Below the pieces are notes generated by a model. It made no database searches and had not been told where the DNA came from. It saw nothing but the letters and a program-made list of their open reading frames with translations. The position numbers and the translations under genes are program-made. From positions 124,001 through 188,000 of the forward strand of contig NZ_BNJW01000003.1 in the NCBI RefSeq assembly GCF_015751045.1: a stretch of DNA of 64,000 nt, read 5' to 3'. Source of the stretch: Enterococcus lactis (GTDB taxonomy: Bacteria; Bacillota; Bacilli; Lactobacillales; Enterococcaceae). This document shows positions 20,436 through 29,434 of this stretch, piece after piece (position 1 is the stretch's first letter; each line of letters begins with the position of its first letter).

Positions 20436-21335
20436 CTAATGATCCAGATAATCTTCCGATGCCAAAATCGTTTTTGTCACGGACTTGGGAATGACAAATT
20501 CTGGTGTTCCCATATAACCAGGAGCAATTTCATATTGAGAAAAAGTTAGAACTAATTGATGTTCTTTATTCAAATAAAAACTTCGTGTTGGTGTAACAAG
20601 TGTTGGTTTTTCTATCGTTCCTTCTTGAATATCTTGTTCAGTCCAATAGTACTTAGACGGATCTTCCTTGACTTGTTCGGCCATTTGCCGCTTGACTTCT
20701 TTTGTCAAAACAGATAAATAGGTGTCATCTTTGAATAACAGCGGAAGTGAGAGCTGGACACTGTTTTTCTTGTCGATCGTGTCGTATCTTTTTTCAACGT
20801 GGCTATCCGCTGCTGTTTGGGTAATCTGTCTTTCGATCACAAGAAACCGGTCATCGTCTACGATTTTCTGATAATCACCCAGAACTTGGTAATGATCCGT
20901 TTCAAGATTTCCGTATTCTTTTTCAGCTTTTTTAAAATCTGCTTGTCCTTCGTGAAAGTATTTTTGGTTTAATCCATGAATCGTTTTGTTTTCTTTCTCA
21001 TTTTGAGTATGGATCTTCGGTACTTGAATATCTATTTTTTCAGATTGATCAGTAAAACGTTCACCTAAGATCAATTCAATGACTGATCCTAAAATTGGCA
21101 AGTCTTCTGCAAAGCTTCGAACTTGACTATTAAAAAGGAGACTACTTGTTGTAATCATCACGATAGCCAAAGATACTCCGAACCCTTGGAGGCGTCTCTT
21201 TCTCCGTCTTGCTTTTATGAATGATTGCTCTTCGATAAGAAAACGCTGGCGGATCTCCTCTTGAAGCCCTCTTGGAATTTCTTGTTCTTTATAAGTTTTC
21301 TTTAGTTTTTTTAACTTTTCTTTTTGAGAATACAT
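20436..21335 (-). CDS. rsiV: Anti-sigma factor RsiV (DUF3298 family)
   Basis: 299-residue single-pass membrane protein: cytoplasmic basic region (1-50), membrane helix (about 51-70, LQGFGVSLAIVMITTSSLLF), large extracellular domain of the RsiV/DUF3298 type. In B. subtilis and E. faecalis the outer domain binds lysozyme directly, triggering signal peptidase and RasP cleavage and release of SigV. It sits 17 bases after sigV in the usual sigma/anti-sigma order. Confidence 0.9.
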   Translation of the reverse strand: MYSQKEKLKKLKKTYKEQEIPRGLQEEIRQRFLIEEQSFIKARRRKRRLQGFGVSLAIVMITTSSLLFNSQVRSFAEDLPILGSVIELILGERFTDQSEKIDIQVPKIHTQNEKENKTIHGLNQKYFHEGQADFKKAEKEYGNLETDHYQVLGDYQKIVDDDRFLVIERQITQTAADSHVEKRYDTIDKKNSVQLSLPLLFKDDTYLSVLTKEVKRQMAEQVKEDPSKYYWTEQDIQEGTIEKPTLVTPTRSFYLNKEHQLVLTFSQYEIAPGYMGTPEFVIPKSVTKTILASEDYLDH

Positions 21336-21351
21336 AGCGGTCTTCTCTCCT

Positions 21352-21858
21352 TCATTCTAGGATTTGACGTAAAACATTCAGTGAACGATACATTTTTGTT
21401 TTAACTGTGTTTTCGTTCATATCTAAGATAGTCGCAATTTCTTTCAAACGAAATCCTTCAAAAAAGTAAAGGATCAGAATCTCTTTTTCCGGACTGTCTA
21501 TTTTATCTAAAATCATATGAAGTTCTGCAACGGAAGTTTCTAAAGGTAATTGCTGCGGGATATCTTGAATTTCAAATAAGTCAACAGGTGTCCTTTTTTG
21601 TCTGCGCCAACTATCTAATGCCGTGCGGATCAATATCCGGTAAAACCATGCACTAAAATGCTCGATTTCTTTTTCTTTTTCAAAATACTTCAGTGCTTTA
21701 TGGAAACTATCTTGCATCACATCTAAGGCCTCTTCTTTATCATGTACGTAATTCATCGTGATACGGAACATTTTTTGATAATCAGTTTCGATGAGTCCAT
21801 TCAGCAGGTGACGGTATTTTTCAATCTGCCGTTTTTTCTTATATCCAGTAAAAATCAT
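21352..21858 (-). CDS. sigV: ECF sigma factor SigV
   Basis: 168 residues with sigma region 2 (YVHDKEEALDVMQDSFHKAL) and region 4 (EILILYFFEGFRLKEIATIL, then NENTVKTKMYRSL). Length and its RsiV partner identify SigV, the lysozyme-responsive ECF sigma factor. Start ATG 21858 has GGAGTGGAG close upstream. The ECF promoter in front indicates autoregulation. Confidence 0.92.
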   Translation of the reverse strand: MIFTGYKKKRQIEKYRHLLNGLIETDYQKMFRITMNYVHDKEEALDVMQDSFHKALKYFEKEKEIEHFSAWFYRILIRTALDSWRRQKRTPVDLFEIQDIPQQLPLETSVAELHMILDKIDSPEKEILILYFFEGFRLKEIATILDMNENTVKTKMYRSLNVLRQILE

Positions 21859-21887
21859 TCTCCACTCCTTTCCGCCTCACTTAATAT

Positions 21888-21914
21888 GACGTACAAGGTA
21901 CGCTAAAAGTTTCA
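21888..21914 (-). promoter_or_regulatory. SigV-type ECF promoter of sigV-rsiV-deacetylase
   Basis: Minus strand TGAAAC (21909-21914), 17-base spacer, CGTC (21888-21891). This matches the TGAAAC/CGTC promoter type of SigV-like ECF factors and lies 30 bases upstream of the sigV start. Confidence 0.85.
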
Positions 21915-21956
21915 ATTATTTTATTTTTTATGTATTTACTTTGAATTTTTATATAC

Positions 21957-21995
21957 AAAAAAGAAGGTGTGACAAAAATCATGTCACACCTTCTT
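21957..21995 (-). terminator. Intrinsic terminator of rpoE
   Basis: Perfect 14-base stem AAGAAGGTGTGACA / TGTCACACCTTCTT, then six T on the minus strand. It lies beyond the repeat unit that follows the rpoE stop codon. Confidence 0.85.
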
Positions 21996-22015
21996 ATTCT
22001 GATAGCTTCAACGTC

Positions 22016-22112
22016 TCTGTTGCAACCTCTGATACACGGTGTTCTAGAAGTAGCTTCTTCGGAAATAAGTGGAAATTTCTTGAAGTTGACCACTTCCGTC
22101 ACAGCCTCTACA
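22016..22112 (-). repeat. 3'-UTR repeat unit after rpoE (short variant)
   Basis: Read on the minus strand, the unit starts with AGAGGCTGTGAC about 12 bases after the rpoE stop, runs through GAAGTGGTCAACTTCAAG and GAAGCTACTTCTAG, and ends in GAACACCGTG. It is a shortened version of the last unit at 54.16-54.28 kb, lacking about 45 central bases. The outer parts can pair to form a hairpin. Confidence 0.7.
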
Positions 22113-22123
22113 GTAAATGATGT

Positions 22124-22744
22124 TTATTCTTTTTCAGAGTCAGAAAATTCTTCCTCTTCATAGTCTTCATCATCATCGTCTTCGTCTATGATACTTAAAT
22201 CTTCTTCGATATTCCCAGGCAAGTCTTCTTCATCATCTGTTGGGTCATCTGCTCCAATTTCTTGCAAGTCAGAATTATAAGCAGCGATTTCTTCATCTTC
22301 ATCATCATCGTCATCAAACAGATCATCGTCGTCTTCTTCTGTCAGATCTGTATCTTCTGGGTCATCGTCATTGTAATCGATCGCGTCTTCATCATCATTG
22401 ATAAAGGCGTTGACTTTCTTGCGTTTACGGCGACGCGGAGTATCTTCATCCTCTTCGTCCATTCCATGGTTTACTTCTTCATCGATCGAATCGATAGCAT
22501 ACCATGAACGCAAGCCCCAACGATTATCCCCTAATGAGATAAAGCTGCCGTCAATATTCAAGTCAGTATAAAATTGTGCGAGTGAATCACGAATTTCACT
22601 GTCTGATTTACCAAGATAGTTTTGGATTTGGTTGGCTAAATCAGAAAAATCCATGACATCGCCACGTTGTTCTAAGATCGCGTGTGCTACTTCGATCATT
22701 GATAATTCGCTTTTGTTTGCACCTTCAAATACACTAATTTCCAA
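22124..22744 (-). CDS. rpoE: RNA polymerase delta subunit
   Basis: 206 residues: folded N-terminal HARE-HTH domain (about 1-90, [19 protein letters not shown], then NRWGLRSWY) and a long disordered Asp/Glu tail. Delta binds RNA polymerase in Gram-positives, lowers non-specific nucleic-acid binding and speeds recycling. The tail has very few basic residues beyond RRRKRKK near residue 105. Confidence 0.96.
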   Translation of the reverse strand: MEISVFEGANKSELSMIEVAHAILEQRGDVMDFSDLANQIQNYLGKSDSEIRDSLAQFYTDLNIDGSFISLGDNRWGLRSWYAIDSIDEEVNHGMDEEDEDTPRRRKRKKVNAFINDDEDAIDYNDDDPEDTDLTEEDDDDLFDDDDDEDEEIAAYNSDLQEIGADDPTDDEEDLPGNIEEDLSIIDEDDDDEDYEEEEFSDSEKE

Positions 22745-22819
22745 TCAGGACACGTCCTTTCACAGTCTACTCCTTATCATACAAAATCAGACACAAAAAA
22801 TCAAACTTTTCTTTTATAT

Positions 22820-23257
22820 TTACGCTGTAAAATCCAATGTCAAATAATATTCGCCGATTTTTTCTAGTCCCATGAACAAATCATAATCGATCCGAACCTT
22901 TCCTGCTGTGGGACGGTCTTTCAAACTTACATGCAGTTCTTTCGTAAAGGTAGCAATCTGAATCATACCGTATGGTGTTCGGTAGGCTGTTTCTAACCGT
23001 TCTTTATAACCAAATTTCAAACGCATTCGCATTTCTCCTGCACGAATCAGCTGTACATGACCATCTGGAACTAATTTGATCGTTACAGGGATTTCATCGC
23101 CTGTTTCCTCCTGCATCTCTTTATACCGTATGTACAGCGTATCGCCAATCGTTACCATTTGCCCTTTCAAATCCAAATAAAAATCTTGCACTTCCCCTTG
23201 TTGTTTCACTTTTGTACGCAATTTGATCGAAATCGGTGTTCCTTGTGATAATTCCAT
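22820..23257 (-). CDS. DUF1934 beta-barrel protein (YwiB family)
   Basis: 145-residue cytoplasmic protein of the YwiB/DUF1934 family, predicted as a small lipocalin-like beta barrel; function unknown. It lies directly upstream of rpoE in the same direction, as ywiB lies close to rpoE in B. subtilis. Contains the family-typical stretch LVPDGHVQLIRAGEMRMRLKF, given here as a description only at about residues 62-82. Confidence 0.8.
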   Translation of the reverse strand: MELSQGTPISIKLRTKVKQQGEVQDFYLDLKGQMVTIGDTLYIRYKEMQEETGDEIPVTIKLVPDGHVQLIRAGEMRMRLKFGYKERLETAYRTPYGMIQIATFTKELHVSLKDRPTAGKVRIDYDLFMGLEKIGEYYLTLDFTA

Positions 23258-23419
23258 TCTTCATTCTCCTTTACTTCTCATAGCTACATTGTTCCTAGTT
23301 TCTTTTGTTTTGTCAACCAACTTGTCCATTTTTACAGAAAACCTTTTTTCCAAAACAACTCCTTGAATTTAGAGTATAATATTGTAGAAAATATGAATTT
23401 ATAAAAAGGAGCCGGTTGA

Positions 23420-24250
23420 ATGAACCCTGCGATTCGACTAGATCAGCACATTTATCAAAAAAACGACTTTTCCCCTTTCGCATTAACAGATATATTAACG
23501 GAATATTCCAAAGAACACCAGCAGATCTTTTTGCATTTCTGGCAATATGACTGCACCGTCATCTTAGGTATGAAAGATGTTCGGACACCTTTTCTTAGAG
23601 ACGGGATCCAAACACTGAAAGATGCAGGTTATGCTCCGGTAATCAGAAACTCAGGTGGATTAGGAATCGTATCAGACGAAGGGATTTTGAATATTTCTTT
23701 GATTTTCCCCCAGAATGACCAAAAAAAAATAACCATCGATGGAGCTTACGAGCAAATGCTCCGATTGACTAAATACGCCTTTCCGAAGGCACCGATTCAA
23801 GCATTCGAAATCACCCATTCTTATTGTCCTGGAACTTATGATTTAAGCATCCATGGCAAAAAATTTGCCGGCATCGCTCAGCGTCGCATCAAAAATGGGA
23901 TTTCTGTTATGATGTACTTAAGTGTCAACGGTAATCAGGAAAAGCGTGGGCAAGTCATGAAACGATTTTATCAATCTGCTTTAAAAGAAAGCTTTGGTAC
24001 AAATGGCTATCCTGCAGTCGATCCCGCCACAATGGCAACACTTGAAGAACTGCTTGACTATCCCCTTCTCGTAGAAGAAGTCAAAGAAGCATTTGCAAAA
24101 GCTTTTGAAAAGCTGTATTCTGCAAGTGATTTACTGGATTCTACCGACTGGCTAAAAAAAGAAATCCAGCTGGAGCAATGGAACAACCAAATCCAGAGAA
24201 TGGAACAACGCAATAACATAAAGGAGCTACAATATGACAACCCCTTATAA
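23420..24250 (+). CDS. lipL: Octanoyl-[GcvH]:protein N-octanoyltransferase (LipL)
   Basis: 276 residues of the BPL/LPL catalytic family. The amidotransferase Cys is probably Cys136 (HSYCPGTYDL), and Lys in GKKFAGIAQRR plus RNSGGLGIV (about residues 76-84) form the lipoyl pocket. LipL moves octanoyl from GcvH to E2 subunits; lipoate-ligase-like activity is an alternative. An extended -10 (GAGTATAAT) lies about 55 bases upstream. Its end overlaps the next gene by 17 bases. Confidence 0.85.
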   Translation: MNPAIRLDQHIYQKNDFSPFALTDILTEYSKEHQQIFLHFWQYDCTVILGMKDVRTPFLRDGIQTLKDAGYAPVIRNSGGLGIVSDEGILNISLIFPQNDQKKITIDGAYEQMLRLTKYAFPKAPIQAFEITHSYCPGTYDLSIHGKKFAGIAQRRIKNGISVMMYLSVNGNQEKRGQVMKRFYQSALKESFGTNGYPAVDPATMATLEELLDYPLLVEEVKEAFAKAFEKLYSASDLLDSTDWLKKEIQLEQWNNQIQRMEQRNNIKELQYDNPL

Positions 24251-25601
24251 ATATCAAATGCTGCCTATGGAGAAAGTTTTTCGTGACCCAGTCCATAACT
24301 ATATCCATGTCCAGCATCAAGTAATCTTAGATTTGATCAACTCGAAAGAAGTCCAACGTCTGCGACGAATCAAACAATTAGGCACTGCTTCTTTCACTTT
24401 TCACGGAGCAGAACATAGCCGTTTTACCCATTCATTAGGTGTTTATGAGATTTCAAGACGAATTTGCGATATCTTTTCTCGAAATTTTCCAAAAGAAAAG
24501 ATAGGCAACGGAGGCTGGGATGATCAGGAACGGCTAGTAACTTTATGTGCGGCACTATTGCATGATGTCGGTCACGGTCCTTACTCTCATACATTCGAGC
24601 ACATCTTCCATACGAATCACGAGGCTATCACTGTAGAGATCATCACTTCTCCAGAAACAGAGGTGTATCAGATCCTTAACCGAGTAGAAGAAGGTTTTCC
24701 TGAAAAAGTAGCGAGCGTGATCCAAAAAACCTACTCTAATCCGCAAGTTGTCCAAATGATTTCCAGCCAGATCGATGCAGATCGAATGGACTATTTGCTT
24801 CGGGATGCTTATTTCACCGGAACGGAGTATGGAACATTTGACCTTACCCGAATATTACGTGTGATTCGTCCATATGAAGGCGGGATCGCCTTTTCCATGA
24901 GCGGCATGCATGCAGTGGAAGATTATATCGTTAGCCGATATCAAATGTATGTGCAAGTGTACTTCCATCCTGTTTCCCGTGGTATGGAAGTGATCTTGGA
25001 GCATCTGCTTCATCGCGCGCACGAGTTGTATCAAGAAGATGCCAGCAGTTTTGAACTACACTCTCAACTACTCTTGCCATTTCTTGACGGAAGCTTTACT
25101 TTAGAAGAATACCTCAAACTTGATGATGGGGTCTTGGGTACTTACTTTACTCAATGGTCTGAATCTGCTGATCCTATTTTAAATGATTTAGCTAAACGTT
25201 TTTTGAATCGTAAACCACTGAAATCCGCCACTTTTTCTGGCAACCGAGATTCAAATTTGATTCAAAAACTCACTTTGTTAGTAGAAAAGGTTGGCTATAA
25301 CCCTGTTTATTACACTGCTGTCAACTCTAGCTACGATCTGCCTTATGATTTTTATCGCCCAGAACAAGGCAGACATCGTACGCAAATCGAGATTTTGCGA
25401 AATGACGGAACTTTGATAGAATTATCACAGGTTAGTCAGCTTGTTGCCGCTTTAGCGGGACAAGAACAAGGAGATGAGCGATTTTTCTTTCCAAAAGAAA
25501 TGGTTGACCCATCCTTGCGTGATCATTATGATTTATTTGATGAAACTTATCAAGAATTTGCCAGCCATATCCGTAATGGCGCATTGATTGAAATAAACTG
25601 A
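24234..25601 (+). CDS. HD-domain dNTP triphosphohydrolase (YwfO/EF1143 type)
   Basis: 455 residues with an HD phosphohydrolase domain: HSRFTHSLGVYEISRR, LLHDVGHGPYSHTFE (the metal-binding His-Asp pair) and the distal Asp in SQIDADRMDYLLRD. The E. faecalis homologue EF1143 is a characterised dNTPase that cleaves dNTPs to nucleoside and triphosphate and is activated by nucleotide. It overlaps lipL, so the pair is translationally coupled. Confidence 0.87.
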   Translation: MTTPYKYQMLPMEKVFRDPVHNYIHVQHQVILDLINSKEVQRLRRIKQLGTASFTFHGAEHSRFTHSLGVYEISRRICDIFSRNFPKEKIGNGGWDDQERLVTLCAALLHDVGHGPYSHTFEHIFHTNHEAITVEIITSPETEVYQILNRVEEGFPEKVASVIQKTYSNPQVVQMISSQIDADRMDYLLRDAYFTGTEYGTFDLTRILRVIRPYEGGIAFSMSGMHAVEDYIVSRYQMYVQVYFHPVSRGMEVILEHLLHRAHELYQEDASSFELHSQLLLPFLDGSFTLEEYLKLDDGVLGTYFTQWSESADPILNDLAKRFLNRKPLKSATFSGNRDSNLIQKLTLLVEKVGYNPVYYTAVNSSYDLPYDFYRPEQGRHRTQIEILRNDGTLIELSQVSQLVAALAGQEQGDERFFFPKEMVDPSLRDHYDLFDETYQEFASHIRNGALIEIN

Positions 25602-25619
25602 AATATATTGGAGGAAATT

Positions 25620-26429
25620 ATGGCTATCAAACTAGTCGCTATCGACATCGATGGTACTTTATTAAATGAGAAAAGAGAAGTAACAAAAGAAGTAAAAGAA
25701 GCGATTGCCGCTGCTGTTGCAAAAGGGGTCTCAATCGTTTTATGTACTGGTCGCCCCTTACCAGGTGTCCAAGAACAGTTAAATGAGCTGGACCTTTTTC
25801 AAGATAATGATTACGTTATTACTTATAATGGGGCACTCGTACAACAAACAAAATCAGGTAAAATCATTGCCCGTCACGGTCTGACTCATGAAGATTTTCT
25901 AGAGATCGAAGTGATGGCACGCCGTGTTGGCAGTCATCTCCATTCGATTGATGACAAAGCGATCTACACACCTAATCGAGATATCAGCGCTTATACGATC
26001 CACGAAGCAAGCTTAGTCAAGATGCCGCTAAAATATCGAACACCTGAAGAAATGACACCAGACATGAACATCGTCAAAATGATGATGATCGACGAACCAG
26101 AAATTTTAGACGCAGCAATTGCACGTTTACCACAAACTTTCCGTGATAAATACACAACGGTCAAAAGTGCACCCTATTACTTTGAAGTACTAAATAAAGA
26201 AGCAAGTAAAGGTGCGGCAGTTGCGAATCTCGGACAGCATCTTGGTATTGATCAAGATGAAATCATGGCTATCGGAGATAACGAGAACGACTTATCCATG
26301 ATTGAATATGCTGGTCTAGGAGTAGCTATGGGAAATGCCGTTTCTCTTGTCAAAGAAGCAGCAAATGTCATCACTTCATCGAACGACGAACACGGCGTAG
26401 CTGAAGCAATCAAAAAATACGTTCTGTAA
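25620..26429 (+). CDS. yidA: Cof-type HAD phosphatase (YidA-like)
   Basis: 269 residues of the HAD-IIB (Cof) group. Motif I DIDGTLLN at residues 8-15, motif II around CTGRPL, a cap domain in the middle, motif III Lys in KEASKGAAV and motif IV GDNENDLSM. These enzymes dephosphorylate sugar phosphates and related small molecules. ATG 25620 has TTGGAGGAAATT before it. Third gene of the lipL operon. Confidence 0.88.
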   Translation: MAIKLVAIDIDGTLLNEKREVTKEVKEAIAAAVAKGVSIVLCTGRPLPGVQEQLNELDLFQDNDYVITYNGALVQQTKSGKIIARHGLTHEDFLEIEVMARRVGSHLHSIDDKAIYTPNRDISAYTIHEASLVKMPLKYRTPEEMTPDMNIVKMMMIDEPEILDAAIARLPQTFRDKYTTVKSAPYYFEVLNKEASKGAAVANLGQHLGIDQDEIMAIGDNENDLSMIEYAGLGVAMGNAVSLVKEAANVITSSNDEHGVAEAIKKYVL

Positions 26430-26436
26430 TAAATAA

Positions 26437-26478
26437 AAAACTGAGAGAAAGCTGGTCTACTCGCTTTCTTTCAGTTTT
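26437..26478. terminator. Bidirectional terminator
   Basis: Stem AAAACTGAGAGAAAGC / GCTTTCTTTCAGTTTT with one mismatch and a 10-base loop, T-rich on both sides. It ends the lipL-HD-yidA operon and the convergent NUDIX gene. Confidence 0.85.
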
Positions 26479-26921
26479 TATTTTTTATTTTTTTCGACCC
26501 ATCTCTCGACTGCCCATCGATGGCTGCCACGTTTCAATTTTTCAAGTGCTTCTTGGGGGCTGACCCACCAGATTTTATTGGTCTTTTCTGTGGGTTCTCC
26601 TATACGCTTCCAAGAATCAGCAGCAAAGAAATATCCTGGATTATAGTAATAAGTTGCACGATAATTCGAGTAAAAGTACTCATCTGCTTCTCCCAGATAG
26701 AAAGCAATTTCTGCCGCAATCCCCATTTCTTCTACTAGCTCACGAACGATTGCTTGTTCTTTCGTCTCATCTCCTTCAATTTCCCCGCCAGGAAGAAAAA
26801 AAGCACCATTTGGAGCCTCGATTACTGCAATCTGCTGATCTCTTTCTATGACGATATATGCTGCATAACGGGTTTGATAATCAGCAAATTGCTTTTTTTC
26901 ACCAAAAATTGGTTTATCCAT
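26478..26921 (-). CDS. NUDIX hydrolase
   Basis: 147 residues with a complete Nudix box (GGEIEGDETKEQAIVRELVEE followed by MG, about residues 45-68 by pattern Gx5Ex7REUxEExGU). Substrate unknown (MutT/ADP-ribose pyrophosphatase-like). Single gene with the shared terminator. Confidence 0.87.
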   Translation of the reverse strand: MDKPIFGEKKQFADYQTRYAAYIVIERDQQIAVIEAPNGAFFLPGGEIEGDETKEQAIVRELVEEMGIAAEIAFYLGEADEYFYSNYRATYYYNPGYFFAADSWKRIGEPTEKTNKIWWVSPQEALEKLKRGSHRWAVERWVEKNKK

Positions 26922-27054
26922 GAATAGTTTCCACCTTAACAGTTTTATTTTCTATCCATTTTACATGAGAAATTTCTCATGAACAAGCACAAATCAACTA
27001 TTTCCTTACTTCTTTTTGTTATGATTAAATAAAAGGAAAGGGAGAGATGAATCT

Positions 27055-27426
27055 ATGAAAATGGCTCACACATGTGTTCGAGTGAAAGATCTTGAAGCAT
27101 CAATCGAATTTTATCAAAAGGCATTTGGTTTTGAAGAAAGCCGCCGCCGTGATTTTCCAGAAAACAAATTTACACTTGTTTATTTGACACTTCCTGGGGA
27201 TGACTATGAATTGGAGTTGACTTATAACTACGATCATGGTGCCTATGATTTAGGAAATGGTTATGGTCATATCGCTATTGCAGCTGATGATTTAGAAAAA
27301 TTACATGAACAGCATAAAGCTGCAGGTCTTGAAATTACTGACTTAAAAGGATTACCTGGCACTGCGCCTTCTTACTACTTTGTCATTGACCCTGATGGTT
27401 ATAAAATCGAAGTCATCCGAGGCTAG
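27055..27426 (+). CDS. gloA: Lactoylglutathione lyase / VOC-family glyoxalase
   Basis: 123 residues made of two VOC beta-alpha-beta-beta-beta modules. Metal-ligand positions are His5 (MKMAH), Glu in the YELELTYNY strand, His in GYGHIAIA and Glu in GYKIEVIRG. Family role is conversion of hemithioacetals of methylglyoxal; the thiol used by enterococci is likely glutathione. Single gene; GGGAGAG lies upstream of the ATG. Confidence 0.88.
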   Translation: MKMAHTCVRVKDLEASIEFYQKAFGFEESRRRDFPENKFTLVYLTLPGDDYELELTYNYDHGAYDLGNGYGHIAIAADDLEKLHEQHKAAGLEITDLKGLPGTAPSYYFVIDPDGYKIEVIRG

Positions 27427-27483
27427 TTAGTAGGGGCATTTTGCTCTTGATTGAACAAAAAACAAACGCCAATAATTAAAATG

Positions 27484-27527
27484 AGACGCAAACTTTCTTT
27501 AAATTGAAAAAGTTTGCGTCTTTTTTT
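27484..27527 (+). terminator. Intrinsic terminator after gloA
   Basis: Perfect 13-base stem AGACGCAAACTTT / AAAGTTTGCGTCT followed by a run of seven T including the stem end. Confidence 0.85.
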
Positions 27528-27592
27528 AACAACTATTGTAGCTATAAGGCTGCCACTCTACACTTATTTATTTTTAGTTCATTTGAAAGAAA

Positions 27593-28375
27593 TCAAATAA
27601 ACGAGGTTCCCTTAGAAAACAAAACTGCTTTTCCTCCTATTATCACACGATCTTCTTTTAATTCACACTCTAGATACCCGCCCCTTGATGACATTTGGTA
27701 AGCTGACAATTTTGTTTTACTCATTCTTTTTGCCCAATAAGGAATAAGATTAGAATGTGCTGATCCACATACTGGATCTTCATTGATTGTTAATTTTGGA
27801 AAGAAGGTTCTAGAAACAAAGTCTTCTTGTACACTTTCTGCTGTCACGATGACCCCTATTCCTAAATCAAAATTTTTGATACTTGTGAAATCTGGCTGCA
27901 ATTTAGCCACCGCTTTTTCATCTTCTAATACGAAAAATAAATCACGTGCTAAGTAGGCTTCTTTAATCTTAGCCCCTATCGCTTCTTCATATTCAGACAA
28001 TATTGGTACTTTTTTTGGCATAATACTAGGAAAATCCATGCAATAATAATCTTCAATTCTTGTCACAAATAGATTACCGCTTTGAGTAGAAAATTTAATC
28101 GTTTCATCAAGTATTTTGTAATAGTTAAATAAAACAAATGCTGTTGCTAATGTCGCGTGACCACAAAGATCGATTTCTCGATCTGGCGTAAACCATCTAA
28201 GCTCAAATCCTTGATTTTTCTTCACTGTAAATGCTGTTTCAGATAAATTGTTTTCAATGGCAATTTTTTGCATCGTACCTTCTGGCAGCCATTCTTCTAG
28301 AACATACACTGCTGCTGGATTTCCTTTGAACACCTCATCTGCAAATGCATCAACTACGTAATAATCTAAGTTCAT
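27593..28375 (-). CDS. PhzF-family isomerase/epimerase-like protein
   Basis: 260 residues with the PhzF double-barrel fold. N-terminal VDAFADEVFKGNPAAV, the catalytic Glu in NNLSETAFTV, DLCGHATLATAFVLF and GSAHSNLIPYW are all typical. Known members catalyse proton shifts (phenazine precursor isomerisation) or diaminopimelate-like epimerisation; the substrate here is unknown. The start overlaps the end of the upstream gene by 4 bases (ATGA). Confidence 0.85.
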   Translation of the reverse strand: MNLDYYVVDAFADEVFKGNPAAVYVLEEWLPEGTMQKIAIENNLSETAFTVKKNQGFELRWFTPDREIDLCGHATLATAFVLFNYYKILDETIKFSTQSGNLFVTRIEDYYCMDFPSIMPKKVPILSEYEEAIGAKIKEAYLARDLFFVLEDEKAVAKLQPDFTSIKNFDLGIGVIVTAESVQEDFVSRTFFPKLTINEDPVCGSAHSNLIPYWAKRMSKTKLSAYQMSSRGGYLECELKEDRVIIGGKAVLFSKGTSFI

Positions 28376-29343
28376 TTTAAAGATCCTCTCTCTAATTTGT
28401 TATAAATATATTCTGCACAGCAAAGATCTTCAACAGCTAGACCAACTGCGTCGAAAATCGTCGGACTCGATTCTCCTTTGTAAAATGTTTTTTTCCCAGA
28501 AACTAATTCGCCTAATGTACCAACAATACAAGATTCCTCTAAATCTCCTTCTGACATGGCTATAAGTAGGTCTCCGCTTTCTGTTAAGGCAGCTGAGTAA
28601 TCATCTACATAGATTTGAGAAGTTTCCATCAATGGTGTACTTATCTCTCTTGTATTAGGAGTAAACGTGCCCACAGCATTGATATGTGCGTCTTCCCTTA
28701 CCCACTCTTTTTGAAGAAATGCCTCTTTACTAGGGGTCAACGTACAAATGATTTCCGCTGAGCGTACTGCATCTTCTACTGATATTGCATTTATAAACGT
28801 CATTTTAGGATACTGATTTTTAGCATTAGCGATAAAAGCATTTCGTCTTTCTTCTAAAATATCGTAAACAAACACTGTAGTGATGCGACGAATGGTAGAA
28901 ATCGCAGCCAAATGCGACAATGCTTGTTGACCAGCTCCAATTAAAGCAAGTGTTTCTGCATGCTGATCTGCTAAGTAATCTGTTGCTAGCGCAGATACAG
29001 CAGCTGTTCGAATCCAAGTGACTGCATTTGCGTTTATCAATGCTCTGGGTAGTCCGTTTTGAGCATCAAACAAGAAAATCTCTCCTAAATGAGAAGGTAA
29101 ATGATACTGATGATTATCCGAGAAAGCGGTAATGACTTTTGTTCCAAAATATCTATTCTCTCCCAAATAGGCAGGCATCATCGCAAACACATTTTTGTCT
29201 TTTCCGTCCGGTAAAATTTCCACCAATCGAGGATTTTGGCTGATTTTACCACTTTCATAATCAAAGAAACATTTTTTCATTACTTGGATCGCTTCTTCAA
29301 AACTAAAAGAAGCTACTACTTCCTCAAAATTAATAATTTTCAT
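28372..29343 (-). CDS. Ornithine cyclodeaminase / mu-crystallin family protein
   Basis: 323 residues with a Rossmann domain (LALIGAGQQALSHLAAI) and the family-specific RTAAVSALATDYLA and DDYSAAL segments. Family members include ornithine cyclodeaminase, alanine dehydrogenase and NAD(P)H-dependent imine reductases, so the reaction is not fixed. ATG 29343 has GAGGAGGG upstream; the longer frame starts at a GTG before that site. It is coupled to phzF and divergent from a MocR-type regulator. Confidence 0.83.
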   Translation of the reverse strand: MKIINFEEVVASFSFEEAIQVMKKCFFDYESGKISQNPRLVEILPDGKDKNVFAMMPAYLGENRYFGTKVITAFSDNHQYHLPSHLGEIFLFDAQNGLPRALINANAVTWIRTAAVSALATDYLADQHAETLALIGAGQQALSHLAAISTIRRITTVFVYDILEERRNAFIANAKNQYPKMTFINAISVEDAVRSAEIICTLTPSKEAFLQKEWVREDAHINAVGTFTPNTREISTPLMETSQIYVDDYSAALTESGDLLIAMSEGDLEESCIVGTLGELVSGKKTFYKGESSPTIFDAVGLAVEDLCCAEYIYNKLERGSLK

Positions 29344-29396
29344 AGACAATTCCCTCCTCACAAAAGATTAACTTCTAAAATCAATACAATCAATGG

Positions 29397-29421
29397 TAAA
29401 ATTGTATGGTATACAATTTTA
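29397..29421. promoter_or_regulatory. Inverted repeat in the divergent OCD/MocR promoter region
   Basis: TAAAATTGTA and TACAATTTTA, a perfect 10-base inverted repeat with a 5-base spacer. It sits just before the Shine-Dalgarno of the MocR gene and about 55 bases from the OCD start. It could be the operator of the MocR regulator. Confidence 0.6.
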
Positions 29422-29434
29422 AGGAGTGGAGAAA

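Noticed and set aside
22262-22507. Plus-strand frame antisense to rpoE
   Set aside because: It is the complement of the GAT/GAA-rich acidic tail of the delta subunit; hydrophobic by composition only.
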